In this document: piece by piece, positions 12,501 through 21,725 of the stretch
Layout of the letters: each line of letters begins with the position of its first letter
Numbering within the stretch: the stretch's first letter is position 1
Assembly: GCF_000784735.1 (NCBI RefSeq)
Contig: NZ_JSYG01000004.1
Coordinates: forward strand, 62,001-126,000
Origin: Dickeya undicola
Lineage (GTDB): Bacteria > Pseudomonadota > Gammaproteobacteria > Enterobacterales > Enterobacteriaceae
Direction of reading: 5' to 3'
DNA length: 64,000 bases
Position numbers and translations under genes: made by a program
The notes under the pieces: generated by a model
The model's input: only the letters and a program-made list of their open reading frames with translations
What the model was told of the DNA's origin: nothing
The model's database searches: none

Positions 12501-14006
12501 ATGAATAAACTGATCGCTGTCTTGACCTTTTTAGCGATGTTTGCCGTGAGCTTATGGGCTATTTACTACCAGGATTATAGTACTGAGCGTCAGAACGCTT
12601 ACATCAATGCGGAAAGGGCAGTTAAAAACATTGAAGACATTCTCAACGAGGCCAAAGACGCGGTAGATGACAGTAAACCGCTGCTGGCCCAATTCTGCAC
12701 GCCTGATGTCATCCGACGGTTGAATATGATAGCGGCGATCGCCAGCCATCTGCGCACGGTCAGCCTGGTCAAAAATGACGTGGTGTACTGTTCGTCGCTG
12801 TATGGCGTGGATAATCGCCCTGCTGCATTGGGACGCTTTCATATGCGTGAGCTGGCGTTGCTGGCCGGTAATTCAGTCACACCGGAAAGAACGTTGATTA
12901 TGTATCTCGGCACCACCGCGGATGGCAGCGTTGGCGTAGCCATTCATGGCCAGCACTTGACCAACGTGCTAGACCTGCTCAGCAAGCGGCGGGATCTCTA
13001 CCTGCTGGTCGGCAATACCTGGATATCACGTGATAATAAGGTGTCGACATTTAACCCCGAAGATTCGCACAACTTTGTCTTTATCCCCTCCAGTCATTAC
13101 CATTTTTCCATCCTTTTTCCTCGTGAAGATAAATATTCTGTTATCGACTTTTGGAATCAGGAAAAAATGACCTTGCTGGTGGTATTCCTGATTGCCCTCG
13201 GGTCCGGGTTTCTGGCCTATAAGTACTCGACGCGTTTTAACTCCCCTTATGACGGCATTCGACGCGCCATTGAGAAGCAGGAAGTCATCCCCTATTACCA
13301 GCCGGTGATCTCTACCGAAACACAGGAAATATACGGTGTGGAAGTGCTGGCACGCTGGCATCATCCGAAGAGCGGTTTTATTTCCCCCGATATTTTTATT
13401 CCGCTGTGTGAACAAAGCGGTCTGATTATCCCGCTCACCCGTTCGTTGATGAGCAGCGTACTACGTGACCTGACCTCGCATATGGACAGCCTGCCCGATA
13501 ATCTGCACGTTGGCATCAATATCAGCGCATTGCATTGCCAGTCTGACGATTTCATTACCGACTGCCAAAATTTCGTCGCCGCGTTCGGGAACAAAAAAGT
13601 GCATTTGCTCGTAGAAATCACCGAGCGGGAAAAAATCGAGCTGACGCCAGAAGTGCTCGGCTTTTTCAGAAAACTGAATGCCGCCGGTATCTCCATCGCG
13701 CTGGATGACTTTGGCACCGGTTATTCCAATTTTGATTATCTGCGCAAACTCCGGGTAAATTTCCTCAAGATAGACAAATCCTTTATCAGCATGATCGATG
13801 AACACGACGCACAATCCAGCACGCTGGTTAACTGTGTTATCGACCTGGCGCAGCAGATGAACCTGATGACTATTGCCGAAGGGGTGGAAACCGAATATCA
13901 GGCCGAATTCCTGTCTCGCAAACAGATCAATTTCATGCAGGGGTATTTATTCTCCCGGCCGCTGCCCTTTGACGAACTGGTTCAAACCTGGCTCAGCAAA
14001 CGCTGA
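12501..14006 (+). CDS. CSS-motif EAL-domain cyclic-di-GMP phosphodiesterase
   Basis: A 501-residue inner-membrane protein. A membrane segment at residues 3-22 is followed by a periplasmic CSS domain with the hallmark YCSSLYG (Cys97) and a second cysteine at 66. A second membrane segment (about 221-240) leads to a cytoplasmic EAL domain. The catalytic residues are present: EVLARWHHP (EVL in place of EAL), NIS, EITE, DDFGTGYSNF, LKIDKSFI, AEGVE and MQGYLFSRPLP. It should hydrolyse c-di-GMP to pGpG, with activity sensed through periplasmic cysteine redox state as in E. coli PdeB/C/D/G/N. No GGDEF domain is present. It may correspond to an EAL protein studied in Dickeya virulence (EcpC), but I cannot confirm that. 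Confidence 0.9.
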   Translation: MNKLIAVLTFLAMFAVSLWAIYYQDYSTERQNAYINAERAVKNIEDILNEAKDAVDDSKPLLAQFCTPDVIRRLNMIAAIASHLRTVSLVKNDVVYCSSLYGVDNRPAALGRFHMRELALLAGNSVTPERTLIMYLGTTADGSVGVAIHGQHLTNVLDLLSKRRDLYLLVGNTWISRDNKVSTFNPEDSHNFVFIPSSHYHFSILFPREDKYSVIDFWNQEKMTLLVVFLIALGSGFLAYKYSTRFNSPYDGIRRAIEKQEVIPYYQPVISTETQEIYGVEVLARWHHPKSGFISPDIFIPLCEQSGLIIPLTRSLMSSVLRDLTSHMDSLPDNLHVGINISALHCQSDDFITDCQNFVAAFGNKKVHLLVEITEREKIELTPEVLGFFRKLNAAGISIALDDFGTGYSNFDYLRKLRVNFLKIDKSFISMIDEHDAQSSTLVNCVIDLAQQMNLMTIAEGVETEYQAEFLSRKQINFMQGYLFSRPLPFDELVQTWLSKR

Positions 14007-14130
14007 GCCAGCGTATTGTGTCGCTGACGCCCGACGATAAACGCGTTTTATCCATCCCTTCGTCTTTACAAGACCTGAGACAAGCGGTAAATTCCCGCCC
14101 CTTCTCTACTGGCATGGGGATAAAAAAACA

Positions 14131-15480
14131 ATGTTTGTCGGCTTTGATTATGGTACGGCCAACTGCTCGCTGGCCGTCATGGAAAACGGAACACCACGCT
14201 TGCTGCGACTGGAGCAACAGTCGCCCTATTTGCAGTCGATGTTGTGCGCACCCAGCCGCGAAGCGGTCAGCGAATGGCTGTGGCGGCATCATCAGGTCAC
14301 GGCGGAAGGTGAAAACGCCCACTTGCTGCAACGCGCTATCAGCTACAACCGAGAGGAAGATATCCGGGTTCAGCCGGACAGCGTCCGGTTTGGGCTGGCG
14401 GCGCTGGCGCATTACATGGATGACCCACAAGACATCTGGTTCGTGAAATCACCCAAATCGTTTCTCGGCGCGACCGGGCTGAAAGCCCAGCAAATCGCGC
14501 TGTTTGAAGATCTGGTCTGCACCATGATGCTGCACATCCGCCAGCAGGCAGAGCAACAGCTCGACCGACCTATCGAACAGGCGGTCATTGGTCGGCCCAT
14601 CAACTTTCAGGGAATCGGCGGTGAAGCGTCCAACCGTCAGGCACAAGGCATTCTGGAGCGGGCGGCACAACGCGCCGGGTTCCGGCAGGTCGCGTTCCAG
14701 TTTGAACCGGTGGCGGCGGGCCTCGACTTCGAAGCCACGCTACAACAGGAAAAACGGGTGCTGGTGGTGGATATCGGCGGCGGTACAACTGACTGTTCCA
14801 TGCTGCTGATGGGGCCAGACTGGCGTGCCCGCCGCGAGCGCGAGGAAAGCCTGTTAGGTCACAGCGGCTGCCGGGTCGGCGGGAACGATCTGGACATCAT
14901 GCTGGCGTTTCGGCAGTTCTGCCCGTTGCTGGGGATGAACGGCGTCACCGAAAAAGGCACCGCACTACCAGTATTGCCCTGGTGGAACGCCGTCGCTATC
15001 AACGACGTACCGGCGCAGGCGGAATTCTACAGCAGTGCCTGTGGTAAGCTGCTGCGCGATTTAATCCGCGATGCACGCGAACCCGACCGGGTGGAACGCC
15101 TGCTGACGGTGTGGCGTCAGCGCCTCAGCTACCGACTGGTAAGGCTGGCAGAAGAGCAGAAAATCGCCTTGTCACAGGCCGACACCTCGCAGGCTAGCCT
15201 GCCGTTTATCGCCGCCGAGCTGGAAACCCACGTCAGCGTGAATCAACTCGAAGAAGCGATTGCCCAACCGCTGGAGCACATCAAACAGCAGCTCATTCAG
15301 GCCCAGAAAAACAGTCAAACCCAGCCGGATGTGATTTACCTGACCGGCGGCAGCGCCCGTTCGCCGTTGCTGCGCGCAGCCATCAGCCAGTGTCTGCCGG
15401 ATGTGCCGATCGAAAGCGGTGATGACTTCGGTTCCGTTACCGCCGGGCTGGCCCGCTGGGCCGAGACGTTATTCCGGTAA
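14131..15480 (+). CDS. yegD: Hsp70-like protein YegD
   Basis: A 449-residue Hsp70/actin-fold ATPase, matching E. coli YegD (450) along its length. It begins MFVGFDYGTANCS (phosphate 1 motif), has VVDIGGGTTDCSML (phosphate 2), LGHSGCRVGGNDLDI, and TGGSARSPLLR (adenosine motif). Unlike DnaK it has no separate C-terminal substrate-binding domain and lid. The family is described as a putative chaperone; its role is not well defined. It lies 125 bases after the EAL gene and converges on the N-acetyltransferase gene. Confidence 0.93.
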   Translation: MFVGFDYGTANCSLAVMENGTPRLLRLEQQSPYLQSMLCAPSREAVSEWLWRHHQVTAEGENAHLLQRAISYNREEDIRVQPDSVRFGLAALAHYMDDPQDIWFVKSPKSFLGATGLKAQQIALFEDLVCTMMLHIRQQAEQQLDRPIEQAVIGRPINFQGIGGEASNRQAQGILERAAQRAGFRQVAFQFEPVAAGLDFEATLQQEKRVLVVDIGGGTTDCSMLLMGPDWRARREREESLLGHSGCRVGGNDLDIMLAFRQFCPLLGMNGVTEKGTALPVLPWWNAVAINDVPAQAEFYSSACGKLLRDLIRDAREPDRVERLLTVWRQRLSYRLVRLAEEQKIALSQADTSQASLPFIAAELETHVSVNQLEEAIAQPLEHIKQQLIQAQKNSQTQPDVIYLTGGSARSPLLRAAISQCLPDVPIESGDDFGSVTAGLARWAETLFR

Positions 15481-15507
15481 AACACGGTATTCCGTTCGTT
15501 AAACGTC

Positions 15508-16323
15508 TCAGGACACGGCTGTTGTGAGGCGTTCAAACCAGCGCTGGCTGTCGTAATCGTCAGCCAGCACAATCCCGAAGTGCTGTTGCAGGCAGTCGAG
15601 ATAATCTTGATGACTGTCGATCCTGCGTTCGCTTTTTTGCCCTTGTCGGGTCACGATCAGACGGTTGTCCGATAATGTCACCCGCCCTTGTGGCGTGACG
15701 CGGGTACATAACGATTTACCGGTGAAAGGCGACGACGGCGAGGTCTGGTGGTAATGCGCCATGTCGGCGTATTCTTCCAGTTGCCGGGGTTGTCGCGTAA
15801 ATTTGTACTGTGGCTGCCATGCAGCATCACCCAATTGCTGCTGTAGCAGATAGCCATCATCGCAAGCCGTTACCCGGTAGCGGGCAAAGGGTTCATGCGA
15901 GACAGCCCCCGACAACGCCACCGGAACACAGAATGAATCGCCAAAACTGATATCGGCGATCACCGCGCCCTGCGGCAGTTCGACTTGCAGAAACAGGTGG
16001 TCGAACGGCTGCCCGTAATGACCATCGTCGTTCCAGACCTGACCGGCCAGCAGTTGCACGTCAAACTGCAACGCCTTCAGTAACAAATAAAACCCGTAGT
16101 TAAGCTCGTAGCAGAACCCACCACGCCGTTCATCAACGATCTTGCGATAAATAGCAGGCGGGTCAAGGCGAATGGTTTTCCCGAACACCACATCCAGGTT
16201 TTCAAACGGAATGTGCGTAAGATGAGCAAGATGGAGCTGGTGCAGCAGTAAATCCGGCTCCGCAGGCAATGAACTGACACCAATGCGTTGCAGATAACGT
16301 TGAACTTCTGAATGACTCAGCAT
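15508..16323 (-). CDS. Arylamine N-acetyltransferase
   Basis: A 271-residue NAT-family enzyme. The catalytic triad is clear: Cys71 in RRGGFCYELN, His109 in FDHLFLQV and Asp124 in VIADISFGDS. It transfers acetyl from acetyl-CoA to aromatic amines, hydrazines or N-hydroxyarylamines through a thioester on the cysteine; E. coli NhoA is the closest named relative I recognise. The ATG at 16323 is chosen over an upstream extension to 16365 because GGGAAGG precedes it at good spacing and the protein then starts like the family. It converges with yegD across a 27-base gap. Confidence 0.9.
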   Translation of the reverse strand: MLSHSEVQRYLQRIGVSSLPAEPDLLLHQLHLAHLTHIPFENLDVVFGKTIRLDPPAIYRKIVDERRGGFCYELNYGFYLLLKALQFDVQLLAGQVWNDDGHYGQPFDHLFLQVELPQGAVIADISFGDSFCVPVALSGAVSHEPFARYRVTACDDGYLLQQQLGDAAWQPQYKFTRQPRQLEEYADMAHYHQTSPSSPFTGKSLCTRVTPQGRVTLSDNRLIVTRQGQKSERRIDSHQDYLDCLQQHFGIVLADDYDSQRWFERLTTAVS

Positions 16324-16525
16324 ATGCCTTCCCGGTGCCTGACGTATGACAATATCTACCCTCAATCATTCGCGTCGCAGGGCAACACGCTGGCGTGTCA
16401 AATAACGCCGCTGTAACGTGAAAGATGACAGGTATAAAACTTCCAATGTGGAATTGATAATACCCCTTCGTTGCCTATTGATAAACGGGACACCGCATCG
16501 GACCGGTAATAAGGCGATGCTGGTC

Positions 16526-16560
16526 ACGGGCGGCGCATGAATACGCCTCGCGCCGCCCGT
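16526..16560 (-). terminator. GC-rich hairpin downstream of the GH31 gene
   Basis: ACGGGCGGCGC and GCGCCGCCCGT form a perfect 11-pair stem with a 13-base loop, just after the glycoside hydrolase stop. There is no T-run after it on the minus strand, so it may act as a 3' stabiliser or with Rho. Confidence 0.5.
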
Positions 16561-16570
16561 CGAGAATAGC

Positions 16571-18940
16571 TTAAGCCGGTAACGGATATTGCGTGCGGCA
16601 CTCGCCGTTGATATAGAGCGTGCGCCGTTCGTCCGGTGGTAACTGTATGGTCAACTGTCGCCACGCCGGAATGAATGAGCCTTCGGTTCGGAAGGTGACA
16701 TCAATACGTTGAGCGCTGTAATTCACCTCCCAGCGTAGCCACAACGCCTGTCCATCACGCCAGTGGTGTGTCTCGCCATCATCCTCAAACAGTAGCCCTT
16801 GCTGCACGCCATTGCCGGTCAGCGGGAAGAGCAACAAGGTGCGCTGGTCATCTTCCGCTGGGCAGGTGAAATCCGTGCGCGCTGACAGCGGAATCATGGC
16901 CCCGGCCCGTACCAGTAACGGCAATCTTTCCAGTGGTGCATCCAGCGTTACCGTCTGACCGCCGCTGAACCAATCACCGCGATAAAAGTCATACCAGCCG
17001 TCATCGTTATCTGGCAGATAGACTTCGCGCTGGCGTTGTCCCGGCTCCACCACGCTGGCTACCAGCAGATCACGTCCCAGCATGAAATCGTCGGTTTCCT
17101 CGAAGGTGCGTGGGTCATGCTCGTGATCCAAAAAGGTCGGGCGCAACATGGGTTCATCATCCGCGTGCGCTTGCCACAGCAAGGTGTACAGATACGGCAG
17201 TAACCGATAACGCAGTTGGATGGCATCACGGATAATCGGTGTCACCGCCGGATACATCCAGGGCTCGTTGACCGTCGCATCGTCATTCCACGAGTGAATG
17301 GTAAACCGTGGATGCATCACCCCGTTTTGCACCCAGCGCGCAAACAGCTCGGCGTCAGGTTTGTTACCCGAGAACCCGCCCACATCATGACCCACGTTAT
17401 ACAAGCCGGACAGACTCATGCCGACCCCCATACGGGTGTTGTAGCGCAACGTTTGCCAACTGGTACGGTTATCCCCGCTCCAGGTCTGTACGTAGCGCTG
17501 CATTCCGGCGCTACCGGAGCGCGAAATCAGATAAGGCCGCAACGCAGGTGCAAACCGCTGTTGTGCTTCCATTGAGGCGCGCATCATTAGCAACGGCATC
17601 AGCGGGCGGATATGCTTGATGGCAATCGGCTGACCAAAACCGTGGCAACGCGCTTCGCCGTCCCAGACCTCGAATTCGTTGTTATCGTTCCAGGTGGAAT
17701 CGATACCTTTTTCCAGCAATTGCCGGGTCACGTTCTCCTGCCACCAGGCAACCGTCTCTGGGTTGGTAAAATCCAGATGAGAGCCTTCATCGTCCCAAAA
17801 GCTGGAGCGCTCCGGGTTGTCCGACTGCGAATCACGCACAAACAACCCTTTCGCCGCCACGTCCTGATAACGGGGATGATCCTGTAACAGGCAAGGTTTG
17901 ATATTGGCCGCCAGGTGCATCCCGGCATCATGAAATGCCTGCGTCATCAGCTCCGGCTGCGGCACTTTGTCGTAGTTCCAGTTAAATACATACCGTTTGT
18001 TACCAATCGAGGTATAACCGGACGAAAGCTGGAACGAGTCGCACGGAATCGCATGTTGGCGACACAGGTCGATAAAAGACAACAGTTGCTGCTGAGCGTC
18101 CGGCGCATCGGTGTAATGCATGGTGGACCCACTGTACCCCAGGCTCCATTTGGGGCCGAAGCAGGTTTTGCCGGTGAGCCGGACAAAGGCTTTGGTCACA
18201 TCAAGAATGGCGGGGCCGAGCAGCAAATAGTAGTCCAGATCCCCGGCGTCGGCCTGATAGCGCCGGTAAGCCGGATGGTAATTATCAATCTCATTGCCCA
18301 GATCCATCCAGGTGCTGCTGAGGTTGTCGTAAAACACACCGTAACTGGCCCCCGGTTGGTTGACGATGGTGAACGGCAGGTGCTTGTAGAGCGGATCGGT
18401 ACTTTGCGCGTTATAGCCCATCGCATCCAGATTGCGGAATTCAAAGCGACGCCCAGAGCGGTTCAAGTCGCCCGCCTTTTCCCCCAGCCCGTAGCAACGC
18501 TCTTGCGGGATACGCCGCTGATAGTGCGCCACACCGTCACCGTGCATATTGAGCAGATAGGCACCGGTCGGCCGGTCGGACGCCAGCGGTTGCCACTGCC
18601 CGTGCGCATCAAGGTATTCCCATGCCAGCCACAACGGCTGATGTACCGTCACTCTCAATTGAGCGGTACTGATCTGCAAAGCATCACCTTGCCAGCTTAG
18701 CGTATAGCCCGGCAGCGGAAACCCTTCGCTGCACTCTCGATCCCGGCCCTGCCAGGGTACGTCCTGCTGCGGCGCAATACTCCAGGTGCGGTTTAACCGC
18801 AGTTCACCGTGCTGTTTAATCAACACCCGCATCAATCCCGGTGCCAGTACGTACAGCAAAAAGCGGTGTGAGCCGTCCACCAGCAGCTCAACCCGATCCT
18901 CGGCCTGATGGTGCAATACCCAATGTTTTAATGTCTTCAT
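16571..18940 (-). CDS. GH31 family glycoside hydrolase (alpha-glucosidase-like)
   Basis: A 789-residue glycoside hydrolase family 31 enzyme. It has an N-terminal beta-sandwich (YGLGEKAGDLNRSGRRFEFRN), the catalytic barrel with the nucleophile Asp in STWNDNNEFEVWD (near residue 418), acid/base Asp in TWSGDNRTSW (near 487) and the HDVGGFSG segment, and C-terminal beta domains. There is no signal peptide, so it acts in the cytoplasm on imported sugars. The WxDNNE motif fits the alpha-glucosidase group rather than the alpha-xylosidase YicI group, but the true substrate is unknown. It is 29 bases from the upstream MFS transporter gene and probably co-transcribed with it under the divergent LacI-type regulator. 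Confidence 0.88.
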   Translation of the reverse strand: MKTLKHWVLHHQAEDRVELLVDGSHRFLLYVLAPGLMRVLIKQHGELRLNRTWSIAPQQDVPWQGRDRECSEGFPLPGYTLSWQGDALQISTAQLRVTVHQPLWLAWEYLDAHGQWQPLASDRPTGAYLLNMHGDGVAHYQRRIPQERCYGLGEKAGDLNRSGRRFEFRNLDAMGYNAQSTDPLYKHLPFTIVNQPGASYGVFYDNLSSTWMDLGNEIDNYHPAYRRYQADAGDLDYYLLLGPAILDVTKAFVRLTGKTCFGPKWSLGYSGSTMHYTDAPDAQQQLLSFIDLCRQHAIPCDSFQLSSGYTSIGNKRYVFNWNYDKVPQPELMTQAFHDAGMHLAANIKPCLLQDHPRYQDVAAKGLFVRDSQSDNPERSSFWDDEGSHLDFTNPETVAWWQENVTRQLLEKGIDSTWNDNNEFEVWDGEARCHGFGQPIAIKHIRPLMPLLMMRASMEAQQRFAPALRPYLISRSGSAGMQRYVQTWSGDNRTSWQTLRYNTRMGVGMSLSGLYNVGHDVGGFSGNKPDAELFARWVQNGVMHPRFTIHSWNDDATVNEPWMYPAVTPIIRDAIQLRYRLLPYLYTLLWQAHADDEPMLRPTFLDHEHDPRTFEETDDFMLGRDLLVASVVEPGQRQREVYLPDNDDGWYDFYRGDWFSGGQTVTLDAPLERLPLLVRAGAMIPLSARTDFTCPAEDDQRTLLLFPLTGNGVQQGLLFEDDGETHHWRDGQALWLRWEVNYSAQRIDVTFRTEGSFIPAWRQLTIQLPPDERRTLYINGECRTQYPLPA

Positions 18941-18968
18941 AGCATCACTCGTCTATTCGGAAATTCTG

Positions 18969-20267
18969 TCAGTGCGCGCGCTGACGACGTTCCGCGATGA
19001 ACGCGATCAGGAACAGCGCACCGAATAAATCAAAAAAGCCCATCGCGACAAATAGCGGGTTGAATCCCACTTTGTCGGCAGTCACGCCAATGAGCAGAGA
19101 AAACAGGAAGCTGGCAATCCATGCGCTCGCACCACGCATACCGTTGACCGTCGCCATCTGGCCTTTATCGAACGAATCCACCACGACGGCACTTAACATG
19201 CAGGAGATGATTTGATGACCGAATCCGCCAATCGAAATCAGGATGATAGCCAAATACGGATTCTGGGTGGTGCTAACCAGCGCGAGCGACAGCATCAAAA
19301 ACGCGCCGGTCACCGAGCTACCCACCACTGAGTTAATGCGTGAACAACCGAACCACCGGGCGTAGAGGCGGGTCAGGTAACCACTGGCGATACTGCCAAA
19401 GTCGGCGGCAAGAAACGGCAGCCAGGCGAACATGGCAATTTGTTTCAAATCCATGCCTCGCTCTTTAGCCAGATACAGCGGCACCCAGAAACTCAACATG
19501 GCCCAGGCCGGTTCCGCCATAAAGGCAGGAATGGCGATGCCGTAGAAACGGCGGTTTTTCATCACCGTTTTCATGGCGGTGAAGAAAGGCTGCTTCACCG
19601 GCTCCGGCTCATTATCCTGACGGATAAACGCCAGCTCTTCCTTACTCAGACGCGGATGTTCGCCTGGGTTATGGTAAAACAGCCACCACAAGACCACCCA
19701 CACCATCGCCAGTACCCCGGCAAACAGGAATGCCCCTTGCCAGCCAAAAGCAGAATGCGCAACCACAATAATCGGCGGTGCCAACATGGCTCCGATGGAA
19801 AACCCCACCCCCGCCCAACCGGCGGCGATGGGTCGTTCCTGACGAGGAAACCACTCGCCGATGGTTTTGGCGTTAGCCGGTGTGGCCGCCGCCTCAGCGC
19901 CCCCCATCATGAAACGCAGAATGGCAAGTTGTACCCAACTCCCGGCACCGGCATGTAACAGGCACATCAACGCCCAAATGACGGCGCAGATCATGAAGCC
20001 CAACTTTAATCCAATGACGTCGATCAGCCACCCGCATAACGGCTGAAATATCGTATAGGCCAGTTGAAATGCACCGACAATCCAGGAGTATTGTTCGGTG
20101 GTAATATTCAGCACGGTTTTTAATTCGGGGGCCAGAATACCCAGTGAATTGCGGGTAATGTAATTAACGGTGACGCCAAACAGAAATAACGCCAGTATCC
20201 ACCAGCGCACTTGCTTGAATTTTCGTTTTTCATTGATAACAGGTGGGGAATTAACGTCGAGACTCAT
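18969..20267 (-). CDS. MFS transporter, anion:cation symporter (ExuT-like)
   Basis: A 432-residue major facilitator with 12 predicted membrane segments. NYITRNSLGILAPEL, QPLCGWLIDVIGLKLGF, GGAEAAATPANAKTIGEWFP and AEPAWAMLSFWVPLYL resemble the E. coli hexuronate transporter ExuT and other members of the anion:cation symporter family. It should import a sugar or sugar acid for the adjacent GH31 enzyme; similarity to ExuT hints at a uronate-containing or other anionic glycoside, which is inference. The ATG at 20267 has AGGAG eight bases upstream and is preferred to longer starts. It is the first gene of the minus-strand pair and is divergent from the LacI-type regulator. Confidence 0.85.
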   Translation of the reverse strand: MSLDVNSPPVINEKRKFKQVRWWILALFLFGVTVNYITRNSLGILAPELKTVLNITTEQYSWIVGAFQLAYTIFQPLCGWLIDVIGLKLGFMICAVIWALMCLLHAGAGSWVQLAILRFMMGGAEAAATPANAKTIGEWFPRQERPIAAGWAGVGFSIGAMLAPPIIVVAHSAFGWQGAFLFAGVLAMVWVVLWWLFYHNPGEHPRLSKEELAFIRQDNEPEPVKQPFFTAMKTVMKNRRFYGIAIPAFMAEPAWAMLSFWVPLYLAKERGMDLKQIAMFAWLPFLAADFGSIASGYLTRLYARWFGCSRINSVVGSSVTGAFLMLSLALVSTTQNPYLAIILISIGGFGHQIISCMLSAVVVDSFDKGQMATVNGMRGASAWIASFLFSLLIGVTADKVGFNPLFVAMGFFDLFGALFLIAFIAERRQRAH

Positions 20268-20568
20268 GGTGATCTCCTTGCGGCAGATAACAGTGAAACG
20301 CCTCCCGGCGCCGCACCATCCTGATGCTCTAATATTCAGATTTTTATAAGTATTTTTGTCGTAACGACGTATTCCGCGGCGTAATGACGCCCGCAGAATC
20401 ACGACCGATTCAGCGTAGAAAAATTAAAAAGCCGGAGATACTCACTTTTTTGCAACTATTTTCATGATAGCGTCAGAATCTCTTATTTCTGGCTATTCAT
20501 GCCCCTGCTGCTGCCTTTTTTCTGGTAATGAAAATTTTTTCACGACTCAAGTTGAACAGGATCACAAA
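20268..20568. promoter_or_regulatory. Divergent control region between MFS gene and LacI-type regulator
   Basis: This 301-base gap should hold both promoters. GTCGTAACGAC (20358-20368) and GGCGTAATGACGCC (20378-20391) are two short palindromes close together, with CCGCGG between them. They are candidate operators. On the minus strand a TATAAA-type -10 sequence lies just downstream of them near 20345, so a bound repressor could block the MFS-GH31 promoter. Operator identity is not proven. Confidence 0.4.
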
Positions 20569-21642
20569 ATGAAAAAAAACCTCAAGATTCGTGAAATCGC
20601 TATGCAAACCGGCTTCTCCGTCAGCACCGTTTCCCGTGTGCTGGCGGGCAAATCCAATACCAGCGATGCCGCACGGACACGGATCCTGACCGCCGCCCGG
20701 CAATACGGCGTGATGGACAACCTGGCTACTGGCCGCTTACTGCTCAATAGCCTGACGGTGTTCGCGCCGGAGCGCGCCTTTCATCGCCGGGCGGACATTT
20801 TTTACCATAAGGTACTGGAAGGTATTCTCGACTCGCTGGACTCGCACGATGTACGTCTGCGCTACTGTGGACTGGCAGAAAATGACAGCGATGCGGCGCT
20901 GTTTATGGAAAAAATGTCATCATCAGAAACTGAAGGTGCCATTCTGATCGGCATTGACGACCCCTATATCCACGCACTGGCCGCTGAATTGAACAAACCC
21001 TGCGTGCTGGTCAATTGTCTCGACAATAAAATGAGGTTGTCCGGCGTATCGCCTGCACACCAGCTTATCGGCGAATTTGCCGCCAACTATCTGATCGACC
21101 AAGGGCACCGCCAGATACTTACCCTGTTGTGCTTGCGGCGCTATACCATGGAGTGGCGTCTGGCAGGCATCCGTGATGCTTACCAACAGCACAACCTGCC
21201 CTTTATTGACGACATTCACTTACTGACACCCCACGGTTTTGGCAGCGCGGAAACCGAACAGGCCGTCACTGATTTTCTGGCTGTCTGCCCGCGGGAACAG
21301 TACCCTACGGCTATATTGGCGGGCGGCGATTTTATGGCGGTGGGAGCCGTCAACGCGCTGCATAAAGCGAAGCTGCGTGTACCGCAGGATATCTCGGTCA
21401 TGAGTATGGATGGTGCAAATCTGGCAGCAGTGCACGATATTCCGCTGACATCGGTGTTGATCCCGCGAGAGGAGTTGGGGCGCGAGGCAGTGAGATTATT
21501 ACAGCTTCAATTGATGCAGCCGGGGCGCGGTGCAGGCAACATGCTGCTTAACGGTACGCTGGCGGTGAGAGATTCGGTCAAGCGCATTCGGCCCAGCCAA
21601 CGCCACTCGCCGGTACAGGATACCGATTTATACGATGCATAA
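20569..21642 (+). CDS. LacI-family transcriptional regulator
   Basis: A 357-residue LacI-type regulator. The N-terminal helix-turn-helix and hinge are IREIAMQTGFSVSTVSRVLAGKSNTS; the rest is a periplasmic-binding-protein-like effector domain (AILIGIDDPYI, CVLVNCLDN, AILAGGDFMAVGAVNAL, DISVMSMDG). It probably senses a sugar linked to the divergent MFS/GH31 genes and represses them. The ATG at 20569 is chosen because the protein then starts MKKNLKIREIA as the family does; an upstream in-frame start would add 35 unrelated residues. Its effector is unknown. Confidence 0.9.
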   Translation: MKKNLKIREIAMQTGFSVSTVSRVLAGKSNTSDAARTRILTAARQYGVMDNLATGRLLLNSLTVFAPERAFHRRADIFYHKVLEGILDSLDSHDVRLRYCGLAENDSDAALFMEKMSSSETEGAILIGIDDPYIHALAAELNKPCVLVNCLDNKMRLSGVSPAHQLIGEFAANYLIDQGHRQILTLLCLRRYTMEWRLAGIRDAYQQHNLPFIDDIHLLTPHGFGSAETEQAVTDFLAVCPREQYPTAILAGGDFMAVGAVNALHKAKLRVPQDISVMSMDGANLAAVHDIPLTSVLIPREELGREAVRLLQLQLMQPGRGAGNMLLNGTLAVRDSVKRIRPSQRHSPVQDTDLYDA

Positions 21643-21666
21643 AGCAAACTGGCGTATTAATGACAT

Positions 21667-21702
21667 CAGGCCCGAGGTCATTGTCATGACAACGCGGGCC
21701 TG
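21667..21702. terminator. Nested palindrome between convergent regulator and ycfJ
   Basis: CAGGCCCG (21667-21674) pairs with CGGGCCTG (21695-21702); inside is the perfect palindrome TTGTCATGACAA (21681-21692). It lies between two convergent genes where a bidirectional terminator is expected, but lacks a T-run on either side. Confidence 0.4.
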
Positions 21703-21725
21703 CCTGTCCACCGTATCATGGCGTA

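Noticed and set aside
17915-18700. Plus-strand open frame of 261 codons antisense to the GH31 gene
   Set aside because: No recognisable domain, and the GH31 coding sequence covers it fully.
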